From Planctomycetota bacterium (GTDB lineage: Bacteria > Planctomycetota > Planctomycetia > Pirellulales > Lacipirellulaceae), in NCBI GenBank assembly GCA_029259945.1, contig JAJDEF010000020.1:124001-188000 (forward strand): a stretch of DNA of 64,000 nt. Reading direction: 5' to 3'. Of the stretch, positions 17,601 to 26,694 are shown in pieces; position 1 is the stretch's first letter, and every line of letters begins with the position of its first letter. Both the position numbers and the translations under genes were made by a program. Below the pieces are notes generated by a model. It made no database searches. It was not told where the DNA came from and saw only the letters and a list, made by a program, of their open reading frames with translations.

Positions 17601-19837
17601 GGAACGTTTTGGCCAAAAGCGTTGAGTTCCGACTGTGTCCCATCGGGCGAAACAAGCGTTATTCTGAGGAAATCAAGTTCGTTAACATCTGTAGGACCAA
17701 GATCGAGCGAAACCTCAACCCATTCGACCTCCATCGCGGGCATGCCGATAATCGGAATCCCAGGCTGGCCAAAAAAACGACTTCCAAAATCACGATCGTT
17801 TACCGGAGCAGGACTTATCGGTCCATCGGCATCTTCGAACGGATCAGGATCGTCGGGGTCGTCTTTAACGAGTTTATCCCACTCGTTGAAAAACGCCTCA
17901 AACTCTTTATCGTCGTCCCCGTCGCCCGTCACGCCGCCCGGGATCAAAACTTCTCCAGTCTTGTCGCTCGAGATGACAGCTCCCCAAATTTTACCTGATA
18001 GGGTCACTCCTGTAGTCCAGGTGAGTTCGCTCGTCTGATTGCCGACCGTGGCCCAGTTTTTGGCCATCTCGACCGCGAGGCTTGCATCGACCACGCCATG
18101 TCCAAAACCAGAGTCGCCATAAGAACGAAGCCCTTGGTTGACCGTAAAACCAGCGCCATTGGTAAACTGATCTTGAAAACGATCCACTAGGAACAAAGGA
18201 TTATTGGGCCACTCGGACTCGGGAATGTGAAAAATAGTCTCTGGATTTGGACTAGCGGAACGGACGGGATCGTACTGCAATTCGCGCACGTTGGTAATCC
18301 ACGCAGCGCCAGTGGGATCATTTTGGCGGGCTGAGGCCACCAGAATGTGTTGCACATCGCGATAAGTGAGGTTCGGGTTGGCCTCGAGCATCAAGGCGAT
18401 CACCCCCGACACAATCGGCGCCGAGGCCGAGGTGCCGTTAAACCGCGAAGTGAAATCGGTATCGGCGAAATGGTCGTTATCGATTTCAGCCCCGCCCGGC
18501 AACGGTGCTTCGTTGAAACCTAAATCACCAGTAAGGTCGGTCGTCCAAATGCCGCTACCCAAGTTCGAATCTCGAACAATCTGAGACGGGTTCGAGCCTG
18601 TCGGCGCTGCCACGAGCACATTCGCACCGCCCTCAGGATATCTAGTGGCGGTTCCGTCCACGTTTGCCTGTCTGCCATCGTGATCGACGCCAGTCACCGT
18701 AATCGTGTAACGGCTGTTGGCAAAACCTTCGTACTGCGAGCTCGTGTCAAGCTCTCCATCGTTACCAGAGGCGACAACATGGATATTGCCCAACCCACCT
18801 CGACCAAAGAAGACTGAGTTGCGTAGCCCCGTGATTGCTAGAGGGCCAAGGTCGGTGATTAAACGAGGGTTGAGAGGATCAATAAAACCCCAGCTATGGT
18901 TGAAAACGTCGATTTCTTGGAATTGGTGGGTAAACGCTTGTGCAATGAGCAAGTCATTGATCCCAGACTCCAACGGTCCAGGGCCAAACTGGGACAGAAG
19001 TGAGATCGGTGCGATCTCGGCATTGAAAGCCACACCAGTCGTTCCTAGGCCATTATTGCCCGTTCCCGCAGCAATACCGGCGACCGAGGTGCCGTGGCCA
19101 TCAGAGTCCCCAAGGAGAAACAAGGCCAAGTCGCCTCGGATATTGTCAACCAAGTCGGGGTGATCGAGTTGAACACCCGTATCGACGATGCCAATCTGGA
19201 CGCCGTTGCCCGTGACCGTTTCCCACGCCCCAGTCACATTGATGTCTTCCCCTGGTACCCCCAAAACTGGCTGGGCATCTGGGCTGCCCGTCTCTTGCCC
19301 GATGTTGATCAAATGCCACTGATTTTGCAGATACGGATCGTTGGGGACGGCTAGAGTCTGTATCTCACGCTGAACCAACGGATAAAAATAATCGACATCC
19401 GCAGACGAAGATAACGAACCGATCAGCGCATCGACACCACCTGAGCCAGGGCTCACAATATAGGTATCTGGAATGATGCCCGTGGCACCCGCAATTTGGA
19501 CGCCCGTCGAGAGGCCAAGCGACTGGGCATCGACGCCCTCGCCCAGCAACACTACCCAATCCTGAGTAGCACCCAAGGTTTCAGCCGTATACTGCGAAAG
19601 ATCTGACGACCGCTCAAAAGCATCAAGCACTTCAGTGTCGAGCACTTGCTCGCGTGTCAGTGCGGCAATCTCGTCGGCCGCCTGAGTCACGGGATTCGCC
19701 GACATGACACGGCGATCTTCGAGCGGCTCGAATTTCAACTGTCGGTGTTTTTGACGCCGGCTCACGCCAGCGGGTCGACGGCGATGGTGACTAGTGCGCA
19801 CGGCACTACAAGCTTGGTTGAAGCTATACCTTGTCAC
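14657..19837 (-). CDS. giant secreted subtilisin-like protease with P domain, SdrD-B-like, GEVED and dockerin-like repeats
   Basis: A 1726-residue exported S8 protease. The N-terminus is basic and carries the planctomycete signature KFEPLEDRRVMSAN near residue 40, in place of a classical signal peptide. The catalytic triad is complete: D219 (GIVDTGVQLDHPD), H248 (DGHGTSVAG) and S470 (FNGTSASAP). A P-domain-like beta-sandwich follows at roughly 690-860. Next come at least three SdrD-B-like beta modules (ISGTVFADLDSNGVQDG, ISGVVFDDANGNGIRDA), then a GEVED domain (LDFGDLPDSYGT ... GEVEDFALP). Four dockerin-like Ca-binding repeats come next (DFNSDGKVDGFDFLAWQRG, DSDNDKDVDSFDLNAWEAG, DFDQNGNTDGADLLAWQRG, DGNNSGTVDAADLAIFE). 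An Ala/Val/Thr-rich stretch and an acidic tail end the protein. It is probably cell-surface bound. It is alone in its transcription unit. Confidence 0.93.
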   Translation of the reverse strand: MTRYSFNQACSAVRTSHHRRRPAGVSRRQKHRQLKFEPLEDRRVMSANPVTQAADEIAALTREQVLDTEVLDAFERSSDLSQYTAETLGATQDWVVLLGEGVDAQSLGLSTGVQIAGATGIIPDTYIVSPGSGGVDALIGSLSSSADVDYFYPLVQREIQTLAVPNDPYLQNQWHLINIGQETGSPDAQPVLGVPGEDINVTGAWETVTGNGVQIGIVDTGVQLDHPDLVDNIRGDLALFLLGDSDGHGTSVAGIAAGTGNNGLGTTGVAFNAEIAPISLLSQFGPGPLESGINDLLIAQAFTHQFQEIDVFNHSWGFIDPLNPRLITDLGPLAITGLRNSVFFGRGGLGNIHVVASGNDGELDTSSQYEGFANSRYTITVTGVDHDGRQANVDGTATRYPEGGANVLVAAPTGSNPSQIVRDSNLGSGIWTTDLTGDLGFNEAPLPGGAEIDNDHFADTDFTSRFNGTSASAPIVSGVIALMLEANPNLTYRDVQHILVASARQNDPTGAAWITNVRELQYDPVRSASPNPETIFHIPESEWPNNPLFLVDRFQDQFTNGAGFTVNQGLRSYGDSGFGHGVVDASLAVEMAKNWATVGNQTSELTWTTGVTLSGKIWGAVISSDKTGEVLIPGGVTGDGDDDKEFEAFFNEWDKLVKDDPDDPDPFEDADGPISPAPVNDRDFGSRFFGQPGIPIIGMPAMEVEWVEVSLDLGPTDVNELDFLRITLVSPDGTQSELNAFGQNVPNGTDHFDGITSFGDAVGDLGTSTMVLSTNRHWGERTESRQRVGEFGDFGSVFSRIGTEAQFGSAITDQWRLVFENYGTGEININTYEVVFHGSDVSGTGRVQGSVGVDDNGDGIFSATSDDLGSDRTNFSRFQVTAAANGLSADRALLSSSVQESWAAGVIVYADLGGDGARDATDPYSLVGADGNYILDLAVGQTYNLRIDANSLDAAGLLTTANLNFVNAGPFATVTVNTEGDRLLGQDFLQSPFGVDTVFSEPDLNVLLGIPTPQPETITISGTVFADLDSNGVQDGNDTVIANADIYIDINQDGIFTAGIDFITSTDASGNYSFVGNTVPIGFYTVNVLPGTTGSFGTPTSPADASIGLFFDPEFDEFPATPIPGFDMQGIDFGFAPGGGSSTVGAISGVVFDDANGNGIRDATDGGLQNAATVYLDLDGDNEFGVGDIEITPAANGSFTFNALAAGTYAVRIEFSTTQYAQTTPTGVNPDDLEFSVTVVAGDVVTGLEFGLENLAVLDFGDLPDSYGTTLASDGARHLVFPGVFLGSAQADAELDAQLPLDGSGDDVNGSADEDGITFSTLFNGSAPSTDITITVDANSAGGYLQGWMDFNANGVFDVTERVFTDELLPAGVSVFTVAVPADLTAAGGTVYARFRYGEQGIDSPLGLAVTGEVEDFALPVVSNAIDPGGQEENGPDFNSDGKVDGFDFLAWQRGFGSVGSAVAATDGDSDNDKDVDSFDLNAWEAGFGTTQAVATTADFDQNGNTDGADLLAWQRGVGTASPAVSDGDGNNSGTVDAADLAIFEATFGTTTAPATAAAPATAVSSEPVVAAATVLPAATTVETVVATSSSSTIAAASLGSRRPLVAASVADATVSTPVARVENGGSEVASLVRSLQFSPEAGIASLRRDSGSPFRTFASDTTFDQSVDTEDLGFTLRDRILDILYAKRQESSEERFERVHENESEIEDSFALALGEETDWRFGAI

Positions 19838-20616
19838 TTGGTTGTCCTCTCCGAATCGATTTCATAGCCACGGCGGGTTGCTTGCTCTCCATCCTGACCA
19901 TCACGTTCAGGCTCAGAGAGTTTGCTGTGGGGACGGCGCATTGCACACCTAATAGACTATGAAAAAAATGTTCCTGCCCCTGCCGTTTAACTTACTTGGG
20001 TTTTGCCTGTTCCGTAGCGGAGGATCACTCCCCCCCTCTGTGATTGGTAAGTCGAGGTCTTGCCCGCAAAGATCGAACTGCCCTAGGAGGCAGCCGAGTT
20101 GCCCTCATCCGTACAACCACAAGAATCAGCGTTCATCGTAGTTTCTCGATCAATATCCGTCAAATTTTATCCCGTCCAAAATGTGTCTACAGTGTTGGCT
20201 ATTTCACCCAAACACCGCCCTTTTCTTGGTTGGACCGTTTTTGACCGCACTAGGTAGTCGCTGCCAAACCACTTTTTATGCGAAATTATTTGAAAAAAAG
20301 GAGAAGTTTTCCTTTAGTCGACGCAACTAATGCCTAATTCTGGACACACCTGCTGGCATAATGCCCGGTAACACGTAGCACAACTGGGGGAAATTTTCCG
20401 AATACTCCGGAAAATCTGGTTTTCCGACGTGTGGCGGTCCGATAAGGAATTTCGAGAAGGCAAAGATTCACGTGCCCTGTCTGGTGCTTTGCATCGCGAT
20501 GGAGAACCTCAGCGGCATAAGCTTATACCGCTCGAACAGCGTGAATATCGATTTAGACAGCCAGGCGTTGGCAGGTCGACGACCGACCCAACGCATGCAC
20601 AGAGGGGGAATCAGGG
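19838..20616. other. 779-bp intergenic region, divergent promoters
   Basis: The region lies between the protease and the BBP7 gene, which are transcribed away from each other. A short perfect stem, CGGAAAATCTGGTTTTCCG, lies near 20410-20428. The ORFs here (up to 84 aa) have no recognisable domain and overlap on both strands. I see no RNA gene with a convincing cloverleaf. Confidence 0.35.
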
Positions 20617-21966
20617 ATGAAACGCTGCCAGCTAAATCTATTGGCAACGGCCACCGTTGCGCTCGTTGGATTATGGGGGCCTGGTCAATCGGCCCAGGCC
20701 GAATCGCCAAGCTATCAATCACCTAGCTTCTACGGAGTGGGCCAAGCCGGTGGGGGGCAATATCCACCTCAAGCAGCCTTCCCCGCTTCGCCGCTTGCTG
20801 GGGGCGCGCCCGCTGCGCAAGGCGATGCCTTTATGGACGCCCACCGACGGCCCATCGTCATGCCGGCCAGTTTTCATCAGGGCTGCTCCAGTTGCCCTGG
20901 TGGTGCCTACGGCTCGTGTGCTGCGGGTGATCCTATGGCGGTCGACTTCGGCGGCCAAGGACAAGATCAATGCGGCCCGCATTACTTCGACGTCTCCGTT
21001 GAGACCGTGTTCCTAAAATCAGAAGATCTGGTGGGCGATGGCTTACCTGCCTTCAGTTCCTTGGGCGTCGGTGGCGCACCACCACCAGCCAACACGCCTG
21101 CACCACGTCTCAACCCCGACGGGCAGAGTGATGAATACGAACCCGGCTGGCAGATTGCCGTCCGTTACGATCTTGGCCCGCTGTCGGTGCTCGAAGCGAC
21201 TTACATGGGCCTCTACGACTATGGATTCAGTCTAAGTACACTGGGGAATGACAATTTATTCTCTATCTTTTCTCAATACGGTGTCGCTCCTGTCCCTGGT
21301 GTTGGTGGCTTTGGGATCGATGGACTTGATCGTGCTGATCAACACACTCTCTCCTACAAGTCCGATTTACAAAGCACTGAGTTCTCGTATCGTCGCTACT
21401 GGGTAGGGCACCACCCAGGAATCTCTGGCACGTGGCTGGCAGGTTTTCGCTACGTGCGCATGACCGAAGATTTTACCTTTTCTGCACACCAAATTGATGT
21501 ATTAGGACAAAGAACGCTTACCGGCGGTGTCGACTGGTCTAGCGAAAACGACTTGCTTGGTTTTCAATTGGGTGGCGACGCCTGGGCATGTGTACGACAA
21601 GGCATGCGTGTCGGTGTCGAAGGTAAGACGGGTGTCTACAACAACCGGTTCAAGTTCGGCGCAAACAACAACTCGGTGAGCGCTGTCATCGATCCCCAGC
21701 TACCCGAAGATGGCAACCAGGTCGCCTTTGTAGCCGAAGGTGGAGTTTCGTTCGTCGTAGACATTTTGCCAAGCTGGTCACTCAAAGGCGGATACGAAGC
21801 CCTCTACATCAACAGCGTGGTAGCCCTACAAGACAATATCGATACGACTCAGTACTTCAATGGTGGCGTGGCTAGCAACAATCCCCGTGCCCTTGCACCG
21901 GCCCTGAATACCCAAGGCAGCGTGTTCTATCACGGTTTTCATGGCGGTGTAGAGTATGTTTGGTAG
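20617..21966 (+). CDS. BBP7-family outer-membrane beta-barrel protein
   Basis: A planctomycete-specific outer-membrane protein of 449 residues. It has a signal peptide (LLATATVALVGLWGPGQSAQA) and then a Gly/Pro/Gln-rich segment with a CSSCPGGAYGSC cysteine cluster near residue 90. From about 125 there is a series of alternating, aromatic-ended strands (HYFDVSVETVFLK, WQIAVRYDLGPLSVLEATYMG, WLAGFRYVRMTEDFTF). It ends VEYVW, with the C-terminal aromatic expected for barrel assembly. The family resembles the BBP7 proteins often present in many copies in Pirellulales; their function is unknown. The ATG has a purine-rich GAGGGGGAAT stretch upstream. Confidence 0.85.
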   Translation: MKRCQLNLLATATVALVGLWGPGQSAQAESPSYQSPSFYGVGQAGGGQYPPQAAFPASPLAGGAPAAQGDAFMDAHRRPIVMPASFHQGCSSCPGGAYGSCAAGDPMAVDFGGQGQDQCGPHYFDVSVETVFLKSEDLVGDGLPAFSSLGVGGAPPPANTPAPRLNPDGQSDEYEPGWQIAVRYDLGPLSVLEATYMGLYDYGFSLSTLGNDNLFSIFSQYGVAPVPGVGGFGIDGLDRADQHTLSYKSDLQSTEFSYRRYWVGHHPGISGTWLAGFRYVRMTEDFTFSAHQIDVLGQRTLTGGVDWSSENDLLGFQLGGDAWACVRQGMRVGVEGKTGVYNNRFKFGANNNSVSAVIDPQLPEDGNQVAFVAEGGVSFVVDILPSWSLKGGYEALYINSVVALQDNIDTTQYFNGGVASNNPRALAPALNTQGSVFYHGFHGGVEYVW

Positions 21967-22223
21967 TTGAAATCTAGGGCCGACACCTAGCGGCTAGGAT
22001 GGTATAATGGAAGCGGCGGGCCGGTTGCTTCTGGCAGTCGGCTCACGCGGTACTCTGTTCATGCCAACCTAGTGCCTCAACACGGCTGGATTGCCACGTT
22101 GGGTGCCACTGCTGGCTTGCCCCAGCAGTGCGAAGCGGGTACCAGGGTTCCACTGCTGGGCAAGCCAGACAGTGGCACCCCTCAATTCAGCTGTCTCGGT
22201 TTACTTGGAGCGCCTTTCCCGCA
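21967..22223. other. intergenic region with inverted repeat before hflX
   Basis: Contains the long imperfect inverted repeat described separately, and otherwise nothing I can assign. The GTG start of hflX follows the repeat by 42 bases. Confidence 0.5.
22101..22181. repeat. 81-bp imperfect palindrome (REP-like)
   Basis: The left arm GGGTGCCACTGCTGGCTTGC-CCAGCAGTG pairs with the reverse complement of CCACTGCTGG-GCAAGCCAGACAGTGGCACCC. The arms are about 30 bases, with a short spacer (CGAAGCGGGTACCAGGGTT). It is probably a dispersed palindromic element. Confidence 0.8.
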
Positions 22224-23573
22224 GTGAATTCAATCGACCGCAAACAGGGGATGGATAGCGAGTCTGCCGTGCTGGTAGGCGTCCATCTGCCCGAGCATGT
22301 GCATCACGGCGATCCGCTGGTTGAACTCTCTGGTTTAGTGGAAACCGCTGGGGCAACCATCGTCGGGCGACTCACCCAAAATCGCGAGGTCCCCGACAAG
22401 ACCACCTACATCGGCAAAGGCAAAGTCAAAGAACTCGATCTGTTGGTCGAAGCCTCGGACGCCGATATTATCGTTTTCGATAACGACCTCTCCCCTGCTC
22501 AAACACGAAATCTTGAGCAGGCCATCGGCGTGAAGGTACTTGATCGCACCGAGGTAATTCTCGACATCTTCTCCAACCGGGCACAAACCCACGAGTCGCG
22601 TCTCGCCGTGGAACTGGCCCAGCTCGAATATTCGCTGCCCCGACTAAAACGCATGTGGACGCACCTGTCTCGCATGAAAATGGGTGTCGGCATGCGTGGC
22701 CCTGGTGAAAAGCAGTTAGAGACCGATCGTCGTCTTGTTGAAAAGCGCATCAGCGACTTGCGGGGCGAGCTCCAACAGATCGAAAAACGTAAAGAGCGCG
22801 AAGTCTCTGCTCGTAGCGACCGCATGACCGTCTCGCTCGTCGGCTACACCAACGCCGGCAAGAGCACGCTGATGAACGCCATGACCGGTTCAAACGTGTT
22901 GGCCGAAGATAAACTCTTCGCCACGCTCGACACGCGCACCCGTCGGTGGCATCTTCCCGGCTGGGGGCCTGTGCTGTTGAGTGATACGGTCGGCTTCATC
23001 CGCAACCTGCCGCATCGTCTGATTGCCAGTTTTAAGGCAACGCTCGAAGAAGCTCGCCAAGCAGATTTGCTCATTCACGTCGCCGACGCCAGCAATCCAG
23101 CAGCCCTCGATCAAATTGCCGCGGTCTATGAAGTTCTCCAAGAATTGAGCATCGAAGAGAAAGACACCATTCTCGTTTTGAATAAAGTCGATTTAGTCGA
23201 AGACCTGACAACGATCGAACTACTACGTAGCCGCTATCCTAGTGCCGTGACTGTAAGTGCAAAAACCGGCGACGGTCTGCAAAAAATGGCTAGCGCGGTG
23301 AGCAATGCACTCAGCCAAGACTTTCTCGACCTGGAGATTCAACTCGACGCTGGCAATGGGCGCTTGCAGGCTTATCTCTCTCGTCATGGCGAGGTGCTTA
23401 GTCGCACGTTTGTCGAAAATCGTGTGATTATCCATTGTCGTATCGCCCAAAAACATCTCGGCATGATACGCGAGTCAGACAGTGTGCAAGTGCGACCTTA
23501 CGAAGGTGCCAACGGCTCGGCAATCGGTAAAGCATCGATCGACGACAGTGCTTCGGTCGACGAGGTCGCATAA
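22224..23573 (+). CDS. hflX: ribosome-associated GTPase HflX
   Basis: HflX binds the 50S subunit and can split stalled ribosomes. The N-terminal HflX domain includes LTQNREVPDKTTYIGKGKVKEL and a helical segment with GMRGPGEKQLETDRR. The G domain has G1 GYTNAGKST, G3 DTVGFIRNLP and G4 NKVD, and the C-terminal domain is present. I propose the GTG at 22224 (GGAG upstream), giving 449 residues. An ATG at 22251 with CAGGGG immediately adjacent is an alternative. The track's start at 22128 begins inside the upstream palindrome and is unlikely. No hfq lies next to it, as is usual outside proteobacteria. Confidence 0.95.
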   Translation: MNSIDRKQGMDSESAVLVGVHLPEHVHHGDPLVELSGLVETAGATIVGRLTQNREVPDKTTYIGKGKVKELDLLVEASDADIIVFDNDLSPAQTRNLEQAIGVKVLDRTEVILDIFSNRAQTHESRLAVELAQLEYSLPRLKRMWTHLSRMKMGVGMRGPGEKQLETDRRLVEKRISDLRGELQQIEKRKEREVSARSDRMTVSLVGYTNAGKSTLMNAMTGSNVLAEDKLFATLDTRTRRWHLPGWGPVLLSDTVGFIRNLPHRLIASFKATLEEARQADLLIHVADASNPAALDQIAAVYEVLQELSIEEKDTILVLNKVDLVEDLTTIELLRSRYPSAVTVSAKTGDGLQKMASAVSNALSQDFLDLEIQLDAGNGRLQAYLSRHGEVLSRTFVENRVIIHCRIAQKHLGMIRESDSVQVRPYEGANGSAIGKASIDDSASVDEVA

Positions 23574-23599
23574 AGTCGATTGCGATCGACGGGATTGTC

Positions 23600-24433
23600 A
23601 TGTCTCTACAAAAAACATTGCCTAGGCATGCCAACTTGAAATCGACAGGGCCTCGTTTTTTGGCGGAACGACGCATCTTGCTCACCGGCGCCTCGAGCGG
23701 AATCGGCCGCGATCTCGCGTTACAAATCGCTCAACACGGCGCACACCTCCTACTATTGGCGCGTCGCCAAGAAGCGCTGGACCAACTCACCGAAGAGCTG
23801 CGGTCATTAGGCGCTGGCAGTGCCACATCTCTGGTGGGTGACATTTCGGATCCGGCAACGCGCGCAGCTGCCATCGAAAAGATTCAGCAAGACTGGGGAA
23901 CTCTCGACCTACTGATTAACAACGCCGGCGTCAGCGCTCTTGGACGCTTTTCAGACGGCGACGAAAAAACGTTGCGGCAAATCATGGAGGTCAATTTCTT
24001 CGCCTACACCGAACTTACGCGGCTAGCGCTACCGTGGCTAGAAAAAGGCCGCGACCCAATGATTGTCAATGTTGGTTCAATCCTTGGCCATCGAGGCATC
24101 CCCCACAACAGCGAATACTGTGCAAGCAAGTTTGCATTGCGAGGCTGGTCAGAAGCCATTCGGCCCGAGCTGGCCCGAAAACACATCGATTTGCTACTCG
24201 TCAGCCCAGGCACCACCGAAACCGAGTTTTTCGACCATCTCCTTGCCAGACACGGGGACACCCCCTGGCGAAAACAAAAGGGGATCCCTTCTGCACAAGT
24301 CGCCCAACAAATCATTCTCGCTATTAAGCGACGACGCCGAGAAATCTTTCCCAACCGTCGCGGCCGAGCACTAGTTCTGCTCAACCGTTTCTTCCCTTGG
24401 CTTGTCGACAAAATAGCGAACCGTTATGGCTAA
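23600..24433 (+). CDS. short-chain dehydrogenase/reductase
   Basis: Classical SDR of 277 residues with cofactor loop TGASSGIG, the NNAG motif and the catalytic tyrosine and lysine in SEYCASKFALRG. An arginine follows the second cofactor strand (LLARRQEAL), which suggests NADP(H). The C-terminus (RRREIFPNRRGRALVLLNRFFPWLVDKI) is basic and amphipathic, so the enzyme may touch the membrane. It lies 26 bp behind hflX and overlaps the pseudouridine synthase by eight bases. The substrate is unknown. Confidence 0.9.
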   Translation: MSLQKTLPRHANLKSTGPRFLAERRILLTGASSGIGRDLALQIAQHGAHLLLLARRQEALDQLTEELRSLGAGSATSLVGDISDPATRAAAIEKIQQDWGTLDLLINNAGVSALGRFSDGDEKTLRQIMEVNFFAYTELTRLALPWLEKGRDPMIVNVGSILGHRGIPHNSEYCASKFALRGWSEAIRPELARKHIDLLLVSPGTTETEFFDHLLARHGDTPWRKQKGIPSAQVAQQIILAIKRRRREIFPNRRGRALVLLNRFFPWLVDKIANRYG

Positions 24434-25160
24434 CTGTAAAATGTCTCATCCCCCCCTAGAAATCCTGCTCGACGATGGCCCGTGCCTAGTGGTCAACAAG
24501 CCCGCCGGTTTGCTTACCCAAGCTCCGCGCGGGATCGACAGTCTTGAAATCTGGGTCAAAGAATTTTACCGTCAGCGCGAAGGCAAACCGGCCGATGCGA
24601 AAATCTATCTTGGTTTGGCCCATCGCATCGACCGTCCGGTGACCGGTGCCATCGTCTTCGGACGGCATGTGCGGGCTACCCGAAAGCTCTGCACGCAATT
24701 TGCGAATCGAACCGTCTCGAAAATCTACTGGGCATTTGTCGAAGGCCAGGTCGCGCCGGACGAAGGTACTTGGACCGACTATCTCAACAAGTGTACCGGC
24801 ATGGCGCAAGCCGAGGTCGTCGAGGCCGATCACCCAGGCGCAAAGCAAGCCATCTTGCACTATCGGGTGTTGTGGCGAGGGCCTGAGGGCACTTGGCTAG
24901 AAATTGAATTAGAGACGGGCCGTACCCACCAAATTCGCATCCAAGCTGCCTCGCGAGGTCACGCGGTCGTCGGCGATTCGCAATACGGCAGCACGACCCC
25001 ATTTGGCGAACAACACTCCGAACTTCGAGATCGAACGATTGCACTCCACGCACGCCAACTCGGCTTTCGTCATCCCATGACCGACGAGCCCGTCGACGTC
25101 ACCGCACCGCTATCCACCGCTTGGGATGCGCTCGATTTGCCCACCGAGTTGGTTTCTTAA
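24426..25160 (+). CDS. RluA-family pseudouridine synthase
   Basis: Converts specific uridines in RNA to pseudouridine. The catalytic aspartate is in LAHRIDRPVTGAIVFG, and the family motif ETGRTHQIRIQAASRGHAVVGD lies near residue 165. There is no S4 domain, as in small RluA/TruC-like members, while the second family member at 42.0-43.0 kb is RluD-like. The start ATG overlaps the SDR; a second ATG five codons later is possible. The RNA target cannot be told. Confidence 0.92.
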   Translation: MANCKMSHPPLEILLDDGPCLVVNKPAGLLTQAPRGIDSLEIWVKEFYRQREGKPADAKIYLGLAHRIDRPVTGAIVFGRHVRATRKLCTQFANRTVSKIYWAFVEGQVAPDEGTWTDYLNKCTGMAQAEVVEADHPGAKQAILHYRVLWRGPEGTWLEIELETGRTHQIRIQAASRGHAVVGDSQYGSTTPFGEQHSELRDRTIALHARQLGFRHPMTDEPVDVTAPLSTAWDALDLPTELVS

Positions 25161-25170
25161 ACAACTCGTC

Positions 25171-26694
25171 CTAAAACCCTTGCCAGCCGCAGTATTCTAG
25201 CCAACGGTAGATCCAAGGCTGGGTCCAAGGGTTCCATGTGGGGTAGCTTGCCGACAAAACTGAAAAGGCTAACAGTGTGATTGCCAGTGCCTGGCGCACT
25301 CGTGAGCGGCTCAGCCAGTCGGCGGCGGGTAGCATGACCGTTAGCCACAATGGGGCAAACCAGAACATCCAACGAAAACCGCTCGTCATGCCGCCGTAGT
25401 TACGGTCTTCCTGCGGGCGTAGGCCGATGTAAAACACTAGGCAGACAATCGTGAGCATGGCGATGCCTAACGCGATTAACCGCTGATTACGATCCCCACG
25501 TCTCAACCACATTGCCATACCCACCACGCTGAGAATCCAAATTGGGGTGAGTGAAAAGATTCCGTGGTGGCCCACTAAAACATGCCAAGCGTAGGTAGCC
25601 ACCGACGCTTCTCCCTGATCGATCCCCTGCCGATTCTGCCAGTAGCTCTGTCGTTCGACCCCGTTGGCCGTGTAGGTGTACATGTACCAATTTTGCTCGG
25701 GGTCGTCAGAACCTTTGTGCATATACGGCGGCGTCCAACAGGCGTGGGCCGCATAGTTGGTGGCGAAAAAAGCGGCCACCACCAAAAGGGCAGCCGGCAA
25801 AAAACCAATCAGCCATGCCCGTCGGCTGCAAGTCCACAGTCCCACGGCGATCATCGCCAGCAGTGCCAAGGCGGGTAGCTCGTTCGCCGCAGCAAATGCA
25901 GCCGCCAAGCCCGCAAGTAAGTAGTACCGAGTTCGCGTTTCGTCATCGTAGCGAATTCGTACAAACGCATAGAGCGCCACGGCGGCACTCACCGCGCCTA
26001 TAATGTGATTGTTTAGCACCACGGCAAACGGCGTGAGCATGGTGCCCATCGTTGCCGCGGCGACGACAAAGATTCGTCCCCAATCGGTGCTGCCCAGCCG
26101 TTCCGCCAGTTTTGCTACCAAAACAAACATCAGCACCATGGGCAAGATGTTGATCGTAAACAACATCATCCGACCGATAAAATAGGGGTGCGATTCCAGC
26201 GTCATCCCGGTGGTCGCGACAATCAACCAATACTCACCCGCCAACAAAGTAATGAACAACGGGGGCTTGCTTGAGTAAAGATGCAGCTCGCCATCCCGGC
26301 CCCGATGCTGCACCATGTCGATCGTATTCCAAAGATGACGATCAATCAGATCGTCGATCTGATAGGTGCCCTGCTCGACTAGCGCCCGTACTGCCATCCA
26401 ACGGCTTCGGTCATTGGCGCTCAGAAACGGTCGCTGCAGACGCCGCGCCTTTTCAATGCGAACCTTCGCCTCGCCAAGCTTTTGCTGATACTCTTCTTGG
26501 GTCAGGCCTTGTTCTTTGAGCTTCTGCTCAGTTCGCTTGAGATCTTGATTGACGAGATGGCGCTGGAGATCACTACGATTCACTGAGTTGACCGCCAGCA
26601 TGCGGCCAGCCATGTTGCCCACCGCCAAGGCGATCAGCAGGCTATAGACTCCCCATCGAAGTGATGTCGATGAATCACCGTTTGGGTGCATCAT
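25171..26694 (-). CDS. polytopic membrane protein, GT39/PMT-like
   Basis: A 507-residue inner-membrane protein with about ten hydrophobic helices. The first is YSLLIALAVGNMAGRMLAV, followed by a charged coiled-coil-like stretch (RHLVNQDLKRTEQKLKEQ) and then alternating hydrophobic segments such as IGFLPAALLVVAAFFATNYAAH. The extracytoplasmic loop after the first helix contains YSSKPPLFITLLAGEYWL, reminiscent of the PPL motif of lipid-linked-sugar mannosyltransferases. I therefore suggest a GT39-like transferase that uses the polyprenyl-sugar made by the preceding GT2. The ATG overlaps that gene's TGA (ATGA), so the two are coupled. Confidence 0.7.
   Translation of the reverse strand: MMHPNGDSSTSLRWGVYSLLIALAVGNMAGRMLAVNSVNRSDLQRHLVNQDLKRTEQKLKEQGLTQEEYQQKLGEAKVRIEKARRLQRPFLSANDRSRWMAVRALVEQGTYQIDDLIDRHLWNTIDMVQHRGRDGELHLYSSKPPLFITLLAGEYWLIVATTGMTLESHPYFIGRMMLFTINILPMVLMFVLVAKLAERLGSTDWGRIFVVAAATMGTMLTPFAVVLNNHIIGAVSAAVALYAFVRIRYDDETRTRYYLLAGLAAAFAAANELPALALLAMIAVGLWTCSRRAWLIGFLPAALLVVAAFFATNYAAHACWTPPYMHKGSDDPEQNWYMYTYTANGVERQSYWQNRQGIDQGEASVATYAWHVLVGHHGIFSLTPIWILSVVGMAMWLRRGDRNQRLIALGIAMLTIVCLVFYIGLRPQEDRNYGGMTSGFRWMFWFAPLWLTVMLPAADWLSRSRVRQALAITLLAFSVLSASYPTWNPWTQPWIYRWLEYCGWQGF

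Noticed and set aside
19838-20616. Possible tRNA or small RNA near 20050-20110
   Set aside because: I could not form a cloverleaf or a convincing promoter/terminator set.
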